The translations under genes were made by a program, and so were the position numbers. From positions 682,001 to 746,000 of the forward strand of contig NZ_SBLB01000002.1 of NCBI RefSeq assembly GCF_004138325.1: a stretch of DNA of 64,000 nucleotides. The letters are read 5' to 3'. Source of the DNA: Spirosoma sordidisoli (GTDB taxonomy: Bacteria > Bacteroidota > Bacteroidia > Cytophagales > Spirosomataceae). Shown in pieces: positions 9,733 through 18,751 of this stretch. Numbering within the stretch: position 1 is the stretch's first letter; each line of letters opens with the position of its first letter. The notes below the pieces were generated by a model. The model was given only the letters and a program-made list of their open reading frames with translations, had not been told where the DNA came from and searched no databases.

Positions 9733-10953
9733 ATGAACATGAATAAAAATAAAATTGGACTGGTAATCGGCGTCATTGCCGGGATTGTTATTGTGTTTTT
9801 TGTGGGTCGTTACCTGCTTACTCAGCGGGCCGCCGACCGGGAAAAGCAGGCTCAGGTTGAGCAGGAGAACGAAAAACTGGCAGCGGCTACCCAAAGTCTG
9901 CATCAGGTTTGCCGCTATGCCGATTCTGTCGGGATCGATACCAGTCGCTTTGCCGCCGGCGCACAGCCATCCCTGGCCCAGCTTGACGATAAGCGGGCGA
10001 GGCTGTTGCTTGAGGTTCGTTACGGCAAGAAGCCATCGCGCATGGAGTTCAACGGGTTGAGAGAAGCCGTAGATTCGTCCTGGGCGCGCCAGGCCGATGC
10101 TGCGTCGGTCGATGATATGCTGGCCCGTGCCGCTACGTTCGGCCCCTACAAGCAGCTGGTAGGCCATTATAACCGACTTCGGAAACAGGCCGGTAGCCGC
10201 CCCGCCATGGCCGATTCACTGCGAATTATCCGGCAGTCGCTCAACTTCTACCGATACACCAACCGGTTTGCGGGCGATCGGTTTGTTGTGGTCAACATAC
10301 CGGCGGGCGAGCTCAATGTATTTGACCGGAGCGGTCGGCGTCTGCTGCCGATGCAGGTCATTGCCGGTAAGGCCGACAAGCGGACTCCCTGCATGACAAC
10401 GGCCATCCAGAACATCGTGGCTTACCCGTACTGGAACGTGCCGAAGAGTATCGCTACCAAAGAAATGCTGCCCAAGATCCAGCGCGATGTGGCCTTTCTG
10501 TACAACCAGAATCTGGAGGTGCTGGACGAACGGGATAAGGTTGTCGATCCCGAGGATGTCGATTGGGCCAGCCTGTCAGAAACCAACTTTCCGTACCGCA
10601 TCCGGCAGGCGTCGGGTTGCGAGAATGCGCTGGGACTGATCAAGTTCGACCTGATCAATCCGCTGGCTATCTATCTGCACGATACGAACGGGCGGGATAT
10701 GTTTACCCTCACCGCCGACCGCTGGCGGAGTCATGGCTGCGTACGGGTACAGAAGCCCGTCGAGCTGGCCAACTTCGTGCTGGGCAAAGAAACGTTCGAC
10801 AAAGGGTTTATGAACCGATGCCTGATCGATCAGAAACCGCAGACGATGGCCGTGGCTAAACCGTTTCCGGTGTTCATCGCCTACAACACGGCCGATGTAG
10901 ACGCGGCCGGGCGGCTCCGGTTCTACAAAGACGTGTACGGATTCGACAAGTAA
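9733..10953 (+). CDS. Membrane-anchored L,D-transpeptidase (YkuD-type catalytic domain)
   Basis: The 406-residue product has one N-terminal membrane segment (about residues 8-28), a Lys/Glu-rich stretch, a helical region, and a C-terminal YkuD-like domain. The family signature is clear: HDTNGRDMF followed by RWRSHGCVRVQKPVELA, with catalytic Cys336. Such enzymes form 3-3 crosslinks in peptidoglycan or attach proteins to it, acting in the periplasm. The larger size and PYWNVPKSIATKEMLPKI segment are typical of the YcbB/LdtD-like group. Its 3' end overlaps by 31 bp the convergent gene for a second putative transpeptidase. Confidence 0.88.
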   Translation: MNMNKNKIGLVIGVIAGIVIVFFVGRYLLTQRAADREKQAQVEQENEKLAAATQSLHQVCRYADSVGIDTSRFAAGAQPSLAQLDDKRARLLLEVRYGKKPSRMEFNGLREAVDSSWARQADAASVDDMLARAATFGPYKQLVGHYNRLRKQAGSRPAMADSLRIIRQSLNFYRYTNRFAGDRFVVVNIPAGELNVFDRSGRRLLPMQVIAGKADKRTPCMTTAIQNIVAYPYWNVPKSIATKEMLPKIQRDVAFLYNQNLEVLDERDKVVDPEDVDWASLSETNFPYRIRQASGCENALGLIKFDLINPLAIYLHDTNGRDMFTLTADRWRSHGCVRVQKPVELANFVLGKETFDKGFMNRCLIDQKPQTMAVAKPFPVFIAYNTADVDAAGRLRFYKDVYGFDK

Positions 10954-11651
10954 GCCGACTGTTTCAGGTAGTCCTGATTGGGGGCGTAAACAAACAGACA
11001 GGTACCGCCTTTGACGGCCTGTATGATGTTTTTCGAGTCGGCATAGGGTACGGCCGGGCAACCCTGGCTGCGACCCAGCCGGCCGGTTTTCTTAATAAAG
11101 TCCTCGCAGGCATAATCGGCGCCGTGCAGAACAATGTTGCGGTTATAGACTTGGTCGTTGAAGCCTTTCTCGAGCCCTTTTAGCTGAAGAGACAGACCAT
11201 GTTTCCCCATATAGGTATTCAGCGTCTGGTAGAAACCCAGGCTGCTCTGGAACGAGGCATTGATGTTCGAGAAACGGCTGGCCATCAGGTCACCCGAGTG
11301 CTGACCGTGGGCCACGTAGGTGTTGAATAGCAGTTTTTTGTTGAGCAGATCAACGACATAAAACCGTTTTTTGGTAGAGGGCTGACTCAGATCTACTATA
11401 GACAGGATTGGCCTGGAAGCTCCCATTTTCTGCCAGCCACGCAGGGCGTATTCGAATACCTCTTTCTGAAGACCCGACTGGCCCAGATTGAGCAGGTCAT
11501 ACACAGCAAGATGACCGAAGGATTTGCCGGAAGCGGCCGTTTTTACAGACGATGTGGGCGTGGCAGAAGCAACTGTACGGGTAGCGCTGGGGGCGGTGCT
11601 GGCTACATTCAGCAAGGCAATCAGAGACAACGACACGACAATTCTCTTCAT
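10923..11651 (-). CDS. Murein L,D-transpeptidase catalytic domain (YkuD_2-type) secreted protein
   Basis: The 242-residue product starts with a signal peptide (about residues 1-20) and a Thr/Ser/Ala-rich linker. The rest matches the YkuD_2 family: LHGADYACEDFIKKTGRLGRSQGCPAVPY holds the conserved His and the presumed catalytic Cys198. It probably acts on the peptidoglycan stem peptide in the periplasm. The last ten codons and stop lie inside the 3' end of the other L,D-transpeptidase gene on the opposite strand. A -7-like site (11685-11692) precedes the gene. Confidence 0.88.
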   Translation of the reverse strand: MKRIVVSLSLIALLNVASTAPSATRTVASATPTSSVKTAASGKSFGHLAVYDLLNLGQSGLQKEVFEYALRGWQKMGASRPILSIVDLSQPSTKKRFYVVDLLNKKLLFNTYVAHGQHSGDLMASRFSNINASFQSSLGFYQTLNTYMGKHGLSLQLKGLEKGFNDQVYNRNIVLHGADYACEDFIKKTGRLGRSQGCPAVPYADSKNIIQAVKGGTCLFVYAPNQDYLKQSAYLSNPYTSL

Positions 11652-11684
11652 AAGGACAAGCGGCTGTTAGAAGGTTGGGTATAA

Positions 11685-11692
11685 CAAAGATG
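11685..11692 (-). promoter_or_regulatory. Candidate -7 element for the YkuD_2 gene
   Basis: On the minus strand the site reads CATCTTTG, one mismatch from TAnnTTTG, with about 33 bp to the ATG. Position and sequence fit, but this is inferred. Confidence 0.35.
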
Positions 11693-11760
11693 TAAAGAAA
11701 AAACGCACCGGAGTCGGCAAAGATTCGTTTAAGATACGAAAAAGTCTGAATTTTCCTGCC

Positions 11761-12501
11761 ATGACCCCCTACGAAACCGCCGTCCGAACTGAGCTAACCC
11801 GCTGGCAGCTAGCGATGCAGCGCCCGCCATCCGGCTTCGGAAAACTATCAGCCCAGTGGCAGCGCCGAATCAACCGAATGATTCCGCAGCGTGTGCATGA
11901 TGTCATCACGACCGCTATCAAACAAATGACCCGGGGCGTTCTGTTTGGCGCCGGATTTCTAACCAGCAAACCCGCCGAGGGGCTCACGTTGACCGAGCGG
12001 GACGCGGCTGTTGCCGGGCGAATCCGGTTTTATCGGAATGCCAGTGCCGCCGAAGGGGGCGTAACGGGGGCAGGTGGCCTGCTGCTCGGGCTGGCCGACT
12101 TCCCGCTGCTACTCACGTTGAAAATGAAAATGCTCTTCGAGATCGCAGCCCTCTACGGGTATCAGGTCAGCGACTACCGCGAGCGGGTATATATGCTGTA
12201 CATTTTTCAGCTGGCCTTCTCGAGTCAGGAACGGCGGCAGGCGGTCTACAAACACCTGGCCGACTGGCCCCGACACAGCCGTGAACTGCCGGAGGATATC
12301 AACCAGTTCGACTGGCAGACCTTCCAGCAGGAATACCGCGATTACATCGACCTAGCTAAAATGGCGCAGCTTGTTCCCGGCATCGGAGCCGCTGTCGGTA
12401 TCGTGGTCAATTACCGGCTGGTCAATCAGCTCGGTCGTACGGCCATGAACGCGTATCGGATGCGGTTGCTCACCGAAGACCGAACGCTGCTGGCCGACTG
12501 A
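11761..12501 (+). CDS. EcsC-family protein
   Basis: The 246-residue product matches the EcsC family: a hydrophobic glycine-rich segment (GGVTGAGGLLLGLADFPLLLTLKMKMLFEIAALYGY, about residues 96-131) and a second one near residue 203 (VPGIGAAVGIVVNYRLVNQLG). EcsC proteins are membrane-associated and of uncertain function, first named from a Bacillus ABC-transporter operon. Here there is no ABC partner next to it. The gene is divergent from the YkuD_2 gene and convergent with the glycosidase gene, so it is a single transcription unit. Confidence 0.85.
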   Translation: MTPYETAVRTELTRWQLAMQRPPSGFGKLSAQWQRRINRMIPQRVHDVITTAIKQMTRGVLFGAGFLTSKPAEGLTLTERDAAVAGRIRFYRNASAAEGGVTGAGGLLLGLADFPLLLTLKMKMLFEIAALYGYQVSDYRERVYMLYIFQLAFSSQERRQAVYKHLADWPRHSRELPEDINQFDWQTFQQEYRDYIDLAKMAQLVPGIGAAVGIVVNYRLVNQLGRTAMNAYRMRLLTEDRTLLAD

Positions 12502-12514
12502 ACCTACCCGTAGC

Positions 12515-14692
12515 TTAGTCTGCCCGAATGGGTGTGGCCTGCTCGGCAATGGTGATGTCGGCGGCTACGGCGGGTCTTAGCTTCGCCCAGTGAAACTGGA
12601 GTTTGTCGTTTTCGGCCCAGGTGCTGCCTTTCTGTTCGCTCAGGTGTACCAGCGGCATGTCGTTGTAGAGCGGACGAGTAATGGCAATTACCGCATCCCA
12701 GTAGCGAAGGGCGGCCTTCAGGTGCTGAACCGCGGCCTGCTTGCTGGTCTCGTTGCCGGTAGTGCGGTAGGTTTGCAGCGCAACGGCACCCCGCAGCTTC
12801 TCGGCCAAATGCAAACCCAGATTGGCCCATGCCTGCACGTCGGCCACTTCGTACCGCAGCGATCGGCTGGCGGCAGTCGGGATGGGCTTCACCAGTTGCA
12901 GCGCTTTCTGGCAGTCCTGCTCCAGCAAACGGGCCAGTCGGGCCGGGGTCATTTTGTCAAGGTCGAACGTGCCACCCGCGTTGGAAGTCTTTACATAGTC
13001 GCTGACCGACACATAGGATGGGTCGAGGGTAGGCTGGGTGATCTGCTGGTTAACAGAGATGTATGATACGTTTTTGTCGGCGTCGTGCGCCATCATCCCT
13101 TCGCTGTAGAGCGAGAAATCCCAGGTAAAGTCGAAGGCCGAGGCCAGCCGGAGTGGCGTTGTCGACGCCAGCGCGTAGGCCTCCAGCAATGGGCCGGCCT
13201 TGGGTCCATACCGACGCACGAACTCGGCCCGGAACACCGCATCGGCGGTGGCCGGATTGTACAGCAGCCGTCCCCACAGTTTGTAAAATAGCCATTGCCG
13301 CTCAAACGCGTACCGCCAGTCGACCGGTCCGCCGGGGGCTGTAAAATAGTCGCGGGCCGGAATGTAGGTTTCGGAACCCAGGAAATACCCACCGACATAG
13401 GGCTGACTGTTGGCTTTGACGTGCGCCCGTACAAACTCGGGCACGCCCCAGCGCAGGCAGAAAAAATCCTCGTTACGGGCGGTCCAGGTCACTTTATAGG
13501 CCGACGGAACGGGGTTGAAGTAGGTGTCGTATAGTTTGCCGCCATGCACTTTGACCAGCGTCGGTGTGGAGTGGGCGTGTGACCAGTTGTATTTCAGATC
13601 GGCCCAGATTGGCCCTTCGATAAAGTCCAGTGCCCCTTCGCGCTCGATGGATTTTCGGGTCAGTTTTTCGGTCTCGACACTCGTAATACCCAGCGAACCG
13701 GTTGTGCTGGAGAACGGAATGCGGTGGACCAGTTTCGTTTTCCGGCCTGCCTGGCGCATGCCCTCAATAATGGTCTGGTTCATCCAGTCTTCGCGCTGCT
13801 GGGGTGTCATGCCGCCCATTCCTTCGCCCAGGGTCAGCCCGAACCCGGTCAGTTCGGGGTACTCCTGCAGTACCTGCGTAACGCACTCGCGCGTGTAACG
13901 CTTCACAATGGCCGAGGTATCTCCATCGACGAAGTGCTTATGGTCGAGGTTATTCAGGGCGGGGTTGGGGTTATAGGCTTTGGAAAATTCGGGGCTGGTG
14001 AAGATATTGAATGGAATCAGATACGTCTCGATAGCCCGTTCACTGGCCATGCGGAAGATAGCTTTGAAGAGCCGCTGCCAGTCGGCCATCTGCGTCTCGC
14101 TGAAGGGGGTAGCCGCCGGGAAGTTGGTTGGCCGGATCATGAACGGGTAGGGGTGCAGGTTCCAGAGGCTGAGTGCGTTGAACCGATTGGCCACCATCAT
14201 GTCCAGAAACGCCTGCCAGTAGAGCGTATCCCGGCATGTTTCATAGTGCAGGTCGAGCGCGTAACTATGTCGGTACGTATCCCAGGGAAGGTCGAATTTA
14301 ATGGCGCGGAGGGGCAGATGTGGCCGTTCGCTGCGGGGTTTAAGCTGCGGCAGGGCCATCCCGTTTGTCAGGTCTTCGACAACCGACAGTGCTCCGTAAA
14401 TCATCCCTCTTGCATCGCCACCGGTAATGGTAAGCTGTTTCTGACGCCAGTCGAGCGAATAGGCTTCGGCACCCAGCCCGGCATTGGCCGGTGCCAGCCG
14501 GATGCTGAAGTCGGCCGGCTGGTTACCGCTCTGTACGCTGTATGACCGGCTGCTGAGGGCCTTTGTCAGCTGCGCTACCGCGTACCGGCTTTGGGGCGAC
14601 TGGTCAGTCTGCCGGATGGCAACCCGCTGCGCTGTGCTGGCCGGGGCGTACCCGATGAGCAGCCATAGCAGCACAAGGACGTGTTTGTTCAT
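12515..14692 (-). CDS. Secreted glycoside hydrolase-like protein (GH20/GH67-type N-terminal fold)
   Basis: The 725-residue product has a signal peptide (about 1-21). A first domain (about 22-120) contains SRYAVAQLTKAL, AEAYSLDW and ARGMIYGALSVVEDL, which resembles the zincin-like N-terminal domain before GH20, GH67 and GH84 catalytic barrels. A TIM-barrel-like region follows with LPLRAIKFDLPW, DMMVANRFNALSLWN and GFGLTLGEGMGG. An alpha-glucuronidase- or hexosaminidase-like hydrolase of plant or host glycans is the best guess. The substrate and catalytic acids are not certain; acidic residues in GEGMGG and near EGPIWADLKYNW are candidates. Confidence 0.7.
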   Translation of the reverse strand: MNKHVLVLLWLLIGYAPASTAQRVAIRQTDQSPQSRYAVAQLTKALSSRSYSVQSGNQPADFSIRLAPANAGLGAEAYSLDWRQKQLTITGGDARGMIYGALSVVEDLTNGMALPQLKPRSERPHLPLRAIKFDLPWDTYRHSYALDLHYETCRDTLYWQAFLDMMVANRFNALSLWNLHPYPFMIRPTNFPAATPFSETQMADWQRLFKAIFRMASERAIETYLIPFNIFTSPEFSKAYNPNPALNNLDHKHFVDGDTSAIVKRYTRECVTQVLQEYPELTGFGLTLGEGMGGMTPQQREDWMNQTIIEGMRQAGRKTKLVHRIPFSSTTGSLGITSVETEKLTRKSIEREGALDFIEGPIWADLKYNWSHAHSTPTLVKVHGGKLYDTYFNPVPSAYKVTWTARNEDFFCLRWGVPEFVRAHVKANSQPYVGGYFLGSETYIPARDYFTAPGGPVDWRYAFERQWLFYKLWGRLLYNPATADAVFRAEFVRRYGPKAGPLLEAYALASTTPLRLASAFDFTWDFSLYSEGMMAHDADKNVSYISVNQQITQPTLDPSYVSVSDYVKTSNAGGTFDLDKMTPARLARLLEQDCQKALQLVKPIPTAASRSLRYEVADVQAWANLGLHLAEKLRGAVALQTYRTTGNETSKQAAVQHLKAALRYWDAVIAITRPLYNDMPLVHLSEQKGSTWAENDKLQFHWAKLRPAVAADITIAEQATPIRAD

Positions 14693-14826
14693 GGCGTAGT
14701 TTTGAGTTAAGGCAGGCCCTGAGCCGACAACCTGAATGAGAAAGACGAAAACCGAACGCGGCTACCGACGCTGCGCTATCAGGCACCCGGCTGGCAACAC
14801 GCTCGCCGGGTATTATCGACTGGTCG

Positions 14827-15909
14827 TTAATCGATACCCAGAAACGCAGGAGCCGGATGTTCCCCGCCAATGAACTGCTGAACCATGTCGTCGGCAATAT
14901 CCAGCCCGTTGAAGCTATTGGTGAAGTAAACGATACCATCGCCCCGTTTGCGGTCGGCAGTTACATAACACCGAAACGTACCGTTGTCGCCCCAGTGCCA
15001 GAAATAGTCGCCGGTCGGGGTACTCTCGATGCCAATCCCCAGCCCCCAGAATAAACCCGGCGACAGCGGTTCCGTACCCGAAAACGTTTTGGGCAGCTGG
15101 CGCTGGTGCGAGAGCATCTGATCGATCGTAGCAGGTTTCAGCCCTTTTGCATTTAGGATCGCCAGCACGAACCGGGCATAATCGTCGGCGGTTGTCTGCA
15201 GCGAGTACGCCATGTTGGGCTGCGTAAATCGGCCTTTGTCCTCTGGCTGGGATTCTTTGTCGTGAGGGTAGGCAAAGTCAGCCTCGAAAGCGGGTTGCCA
15301 GACATAGCTGCTCCGGGTCATCTGCAAGGGCTTGAACACCCGCTCGATCATCAGTTCATTGATCGGCTTCCCCGTAATTTTTTCGACGACTTTCTGCAAA
15401 TAAACAAAGCCTTCGCCCGAGTAGCCGAACCGCTCGCCGGGATTGTATCGCATTGCCAGCTGGTTCGATTGTCGATTTTTTCGCCAGTTGGGCAGGCCTG
15501 AAGCATGACTAAGCACGAGCCGGGCCGTGATTTTTTTGTATCGCTCGTCGGCTGCTACGTCGGCATAGGGCAGGTATTCGTAGAGTGGCTTGTCGAGGTC
15601 GAGCTTACCCGCTTCAACCAGTTGCAGTACGGCGTAGGCAAAGACCGGCTTGCTCAGCGAAGCCGCGTCGAAAACAGTGGCCGGGGTCACCCGCTGGGTC
15701 GAGTCGGCTTTGGTTAAGCCATATCCCTGGCTGTAGGCTATCGTATTGTGGCGAATGAGGGCGAGGGACAGGCCCGGAATGCCCGCTTTATCCATCAGCC
15801 GGGTGACGAACCGGTCGGTGGCCGCCGGCGTGGAGAGGGGCTGATTTTGGGCGATAACAGCGGGCTCCAAAACTGACAGACACAGCAGGATCAGGAAAGA
15901 TGATTTCAT
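14827..15909 (-). CDS. Serine hydrolase, beta-lactamase class C / esterase family
   Basis: The 360-residue protein has a signal peptide (about 1-20). It shows the serine beta-lactamase fold motifs: S84-L-S-K87 (SxxK nucleophile motif), Y163 in YSGEGFVYLQ, and a C-terminal HWGDNG. PGERFGYSGEGFVYLQKVVEKI is characteristic of the class C/EstB-like group. It is probably a periplasmic or surface esterase or D-aminopeptidase-like enzyme rather than a true beta-lactamase. A beta-barrel gene lies just upstream on the same strand (38 bp gap), and the two may be cotranscribed. Confidence 0.88.
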   Translation of the reverse strand: MKSSFLILLCLSVLEPAVIAQNQPLSTPAATDRFVTRLMDKAGIPGLSLALIRHNTIAYSQGYGLTKADSTQRVTPATVFDAASLSKPVFAYAVLQLVEAGKLDLDKPLYEYLPYADVAADERYKKITARLVLSHASGLPNWRKNRQSNQLAMRYNPGERFGYSGEGFVYLQKVVEKITGKPINELMIERVFKPLQMTRSSYVWQPAFEADFAYPHDKESQPEDKGRFTQPNMAYSLQTTADDYARFVLAILNAKGLKPATIDQMLSHQRQLPKTFSGTEPLSPGLFWGLGIGIESTPTGDYFWHWGDNGTFRCYVTADRKRGDGIVYFTNSFNGLDIADDMVQQFIGGEHPAPAFLGID

Positions 15910-15947
15910 CGGGATGGGGTGTAAGAGGAAGCGTTAGGGGCTGCGGA

Positions 15948-16610
15948 TCAGAACGAATAGGTGAGCTGGGTCAGCAGGCCCAGGTCAGTGGAAGGATTAT
16001 GGGTCCGGATACCACCGAAGCGGCCGAGGTTGTAGGTAATCAGGGGCTGCACGATGAGCGCATACTGCCTGTTGAGCTGATAATGGCCACCGGCTCCGGC
16101 CAGCAGGTGAAAATAGGGCCCCGGTTCGGTGTCGAGCCGCAGCCGCTGGATAGGTTCGTCGGTCCGGTTCACGATGATCCTGGCCTGCATGGGCACGTCG
16201 ATCAGAGTGCCGATCGACAGGTAGGGCGACAACCGGCGGGTCGACGTACGGGCGTTCAGCAGGAGCGGGAGCCTCAGGCTACGCTGTCTGACCGTAGTGG
16301 TGCCATCGTTGGCAAGCCGGCTCTGACGCAGGGTCGATGACCGGAACCACCCACCCGTACTGACCGACCAGCCGGGTGCCCAACTATACTGAATCGACGC
16401 GCCCACCATCACCCCCGATGACCAGAACCCTCCGTTCAGATAGACGGGTTCTACCAGCTGACCGTCGCTGTTCGGGTACAGCACCCGCTGTACGAACTGG
16501 GTACGGGTAAACACAGGCGCAACCGTGGGGGAGACGGACCAGGAGGCTTGAGCAACGGCAATCAGGGGAAGCAGGAAAGCGAGGACGGAAGCATACAGAA
16601 ACCGATTCAT
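15948..16610 (-). CDS. Small outer-membrane beta-barrel protein, hypothetical
   Basis: The ATG at 16610 gives a signal peptide (MNRFLYASVLAFLLPLIAVAQA). A longer in-frame start at 16709 would put 33 uncharged, unconserved-looking residues before it and would read through the promoters. The mature ~200 residues alternate polar and hydrophobic positions, with many Gly and aromatic residues (FWSSGVMVGASIQYSWAPGW, FHLLAGAGGHYQLNRQ), and end in a phenylalanine (LTQLTYSF), as outer-membrane barrels do. It resembles the PorT/outer-membrane-beta-barrel families. No specific function can be assigned. Confidence 0.75.
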   Translation of the reverse strand: MNRFLYASVLAFLLPLIAVAQASWSVSPTVAPVFTRTQFVQRVLYPNSDGQLVEPVYLNGGFWSSGVMVGASIQYSWAPGWSVSTGGWFRSSTLRQSRLANDGTTTVRQRSLRLPLLLNARTSTRRLSPYLSIGTLIDVPMQARIIVNRTDEPIQRLRLDTEPGPYFHLLAGAGGHYQLNRQYALIVQPLITYNLGRFGGIRTHNPSTDLGLLTQLTYSF

Positions 16611-16639
16611 AACGAAAGGCATTTTTCGGGTCGAGCCGT

Positions 16640-16647
16640 TAAAGATA
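16640..16647 (-). promoter_or_regulatory. -7 element for the beta-barrel gene
   Basis: On the minus strand the site reads TATCTTTA, one mismatch from TAnnTTTG, 30 bp before the ATG at 16610. It is the mirror partner of the plus-strand element at 16670-16677. Confidence 0.45.
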
Positions 16648-16669
16648 CACGTGCAACCGTCGGTCGGTG

Positions 16670-16677
16670 TAACTTCG
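16670..16677 (+). promoter_or_regulatory. -7 element for the EamA transporter gene
   Basis: TAACTTCG is one mismatch from TAnnTTTG and lies 30 bp upstream of the ATG at 16708. It argues against an in-frame ATG at 16651, which would precede the transcription start. Confidence 0.45.
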
Positions 16678-16707
16678 CCCGAAAAATACCTCTTCGCAGG
16701 CGTTCCC

Positions 16708-17619
16708 ATGCTTCTTCTGTTTCTGAGTATTCTGCTTTCGGTGGTGCTGCTGCTGAACTTCCGGCTCTTCCCGCGCTATGACATTAACACCTTCCAGGCC
16801 ATTGTTTTCAACTATACCGTTTGTTTTCTGACCGGGTACGCCCTGCTTCCGGCGGGCCAGACCTTTTCGGTCGATTTCAGCCAGACCTGGACCTGGCTGG
16901 CGCTGGCGCTGGGAGTCGGTTTCATCCTGACATTTCTGCTTTCCGGCGTCAGTACGCAGCGTATGGGTATTACCGCTACCTCACTGGCTAACAACCTGTC
17001 GCTGGTCATTCCGGTCTGTTTCAGCCTGTTTGTCTTCGGTACGGGAAGCAAGCAGTTCGACGCGCTGAACTACGTAGGTCTGGTACTGGCCCTGGTAGCG
17101 GTCGGGCTGAGTACGTACAAAAAGAGCGCTGAACCCGTCGAGGGTCAGCCATCAACCCGTCGGCTAGGGGCCGGGGTACTGTTGCCGGTAGCGGTGTTCC
17201 TGTGTTACGGCACCACCAACACCATGATCAACTACATGAACCTGCGCTACATACCCACCACCGATAAAACCGTGCAGGTTACCCTGACTATGGTTCTGGG
17301 GGCTATCGTAGCCGGTTATATCATGCTGGTGGTTCGGCTGGTGCAGGGTCGGGAAACGTTTCAGGCCAAAAGCCTGGTTGGGGCGGTTACGCTGGGGGTG
17401 CCTAACTTCTTAAGTTTCTACACGCTGCTGCTGGCGCTGTCGGCTTTTGGCGGTAACGGGGCGCTGGTCTATCCGCTCTATAATATCGGAGTCATTTTGG
17501 TAGCCGCGCTGGTAGCCGCCCTGTTTTTTCAGGAGCGGCTATCAACGGCTAATAAGATTGGACTGGCTCTGGCCGTGCTGGCCATCGGGCTGATCTCCTG
17601 GCAGGAGTTGATCGGGTAA
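16708..17619 (+). CDS. EamA/DMT-family inner-membrane transporter
   Basis: Starting from ATG 16708 the 303-residue protein opens directly with a membrane segment (MLLLFLSILLSVVLLLNF) and has about ten hydrophobic helices in two halves, as in drug/metabolite transporters. Typical features are a conserved Pro-containing helix (SLANNLSLVIPVCFSLFVFG) and a C-terminal ALVAALFFQERLSTANKIGLALAVLAIGLI. The substrate is unknown. It is divergent from the beta-barrel gene and convergent with the Mla-type operon, only 3 bp from its end. Confidence 0.88.
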   Translation: MLLLFLSILLSVVLLLNFRLFPRYDINTFQAIVFNYTVCFLTGYALLPAGQTFSVDFSQTWTWLALALGVGFILTFLLSGVSTQRMGITATSLANNLSLVIPVCFSLFVFGTGSKQFDALNYVGLVLALVAVGLSTYKKSAEPVEGQPSTRRLGAGVLLPVAVFLCYGTTNTMINYMNLRYIPTTDKTVQVTLTMVLGAIVAGYIMLVVRLVQGRETFQAKSLVGAVTLGVPNFLSFYTLLLALSAFGGNGALVYPLYNIGVILVAALVAALFFQERLSTANKIGLALAVLAIGLISWQELIG

Positions 17620-17622
17620 GCC

Positions 17623-18633
17623 TTAGGGCTGGGGGGTAGCCGCGGCTGTGCTGTCGGCTTTGCGTTTGGCTTCTTCTTTGGCACGCTTCTTGAAAAAGCC
17701 GCGCAGCAGGAAGTTGTTCTGAGCCGCTTTCAGATCTTCGTTCAGCAGCTGGGAGCCCGTGTTCAGGTTGCGCAGGGTAGTCCGCAGGTTGTTGGCCGTT
17801 TCCTGATCGGTCAGTAACACCCCCAGCGGACTGTTGGTATTGTTCAGCTTCTGCGAGGCCTGGTTCAGGTTAGCCACCGTCTGGTCGGCTGAACCGGCCG
17901 CGCTTTCGAGCCGACCGGCCGACCGGCTCAGGCGCCGGAAAATAGTGGTGTCGGTAACCAGCTCGTTGGCCAGCGACCCTTTGGTGTTGAGTTTGTTGGC
18001 AAACTGGGTTACGGCCCCCGTTACCTTGACGGCATTGGCCGAAGCCTGGCTCAGGTTGACCATCGTGGAGCGGAACCGGTCGGCCAGCGCCGAGTCGGTC
18101 AGAACCGCACCTACGGTACCTTTCCCCCGTTTGATGTTGCCAATCAGTTCCTTAACGTCATTGGTGACTTTCAGCAGGTTCTGGTTGTTTTCCTGCAGGG
18201 TCTCCATCAGCTTGTCAGAACTCATAGCGGCCAGCGTCTTCAGCCGGTCTCCTTCTTCAACGGGTTCCGATCGGGTAGAACCGCCTACGATCTGTACTAT
18301 CTTGTTGCCAATCAGTCCGTCGGTGCTGATGGTGGCGCTGGCGTCTTTCCGGATATACTGCCGCGAGGTCTCCTCAATGTTCATATCGACCTCGACCTGC
18401 GAGGTGCCGAAGAAGCTAATGCGCTTCACGGTGCCGATCTTTACCCCCGAGAACCAGACGTTATTCCCGGCTTTCAGGCCTCCAACATCGTCGAAGACCG
18501 CGATGATTTTTATGCTGCTGGAAAAGCGTTTCTGCTGGCCGCCCAGAACGAACACCCCGGCAACGAAAATCAGGATACCGAGGGCGACGAAGATTCCGAC
18601 AATGACAGAACGTTTATTCGATTCAGTTGGCAT
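17623..18633 (-). CDS. mlaD: MlaD/MCE-domain periplasmic substrate-binding protein of a lipid ABC transporter
   Basis: One N-terminal membrane anchor (SVIVGIFVALGILIFVAGVFVL) is followed by an MCE domain (about 40-120: VFDDVGGLKAGNNVWFSGVKIGTVKRI) and a long helical C-terminal tail rich in Asn, Gln and Leu. I chose the ATG at 18633 (336 residues); an in-frame ATG at 18699 adds 22 Pro/Ser-rich residues. MCE proteins form hexameric channels that carry phospholipids between the two membranes. It is last in a minus-strand operon after the permease and ATPase genes. Confidence 0.9.
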   Translation of the reverse strand: MPTESNKRSVIVGIFVALGILIFVAGVFVLGGQQKRFSSSIKIIAVFDDVGGLKAGNNVWFSGVKIGTVKRISFFGTSQVEVDMNIEETSRQYIRKDASATISTDGLIGNKIVQIVGGSTRSEPVEEGDRLKTLAAMSSDKLMETLQENNQNLLKVTNDVKELIGNIKRGKGTVGAVLTDSALADRFRSTMVNLSQASANAVKVTGAVTQFANKLNTKGSLANELVTDTTIFRRLSRSAGRLESAAGSADQTVANLNQASQKLNNTNSPLGVLLTDQETANNLRTTLRNLNTGSQLLNEDLKAAQNNFLLRGFFKKRAKEEAKRKADSTAAATPQP

Positions 18634-18751
18634 TGGTGTTATTGGTAGTGGTTGTGGTATACGTTGAGTGTAACTGGGTTCGCTTTCCGGGCGGGACATC
18701 CGGCTTGTCTGACAAGGCCACGAACATCAAACACGAATCGACGGCGTCTGT

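Noticed and set aside
16651..16707. Longer N-terminus for the EamA transporter from ATG 16651
   Set aside because: It would start before the likely -7 element at 16670-16677 and adds non-membrane residues ahead of the first helix.
15948..16709. Longer form of the small beta-barrel protein from ATG 16709
   Set aside because: The 33 extra residues precede a complete signal peptide and would cross the divergent promoters.
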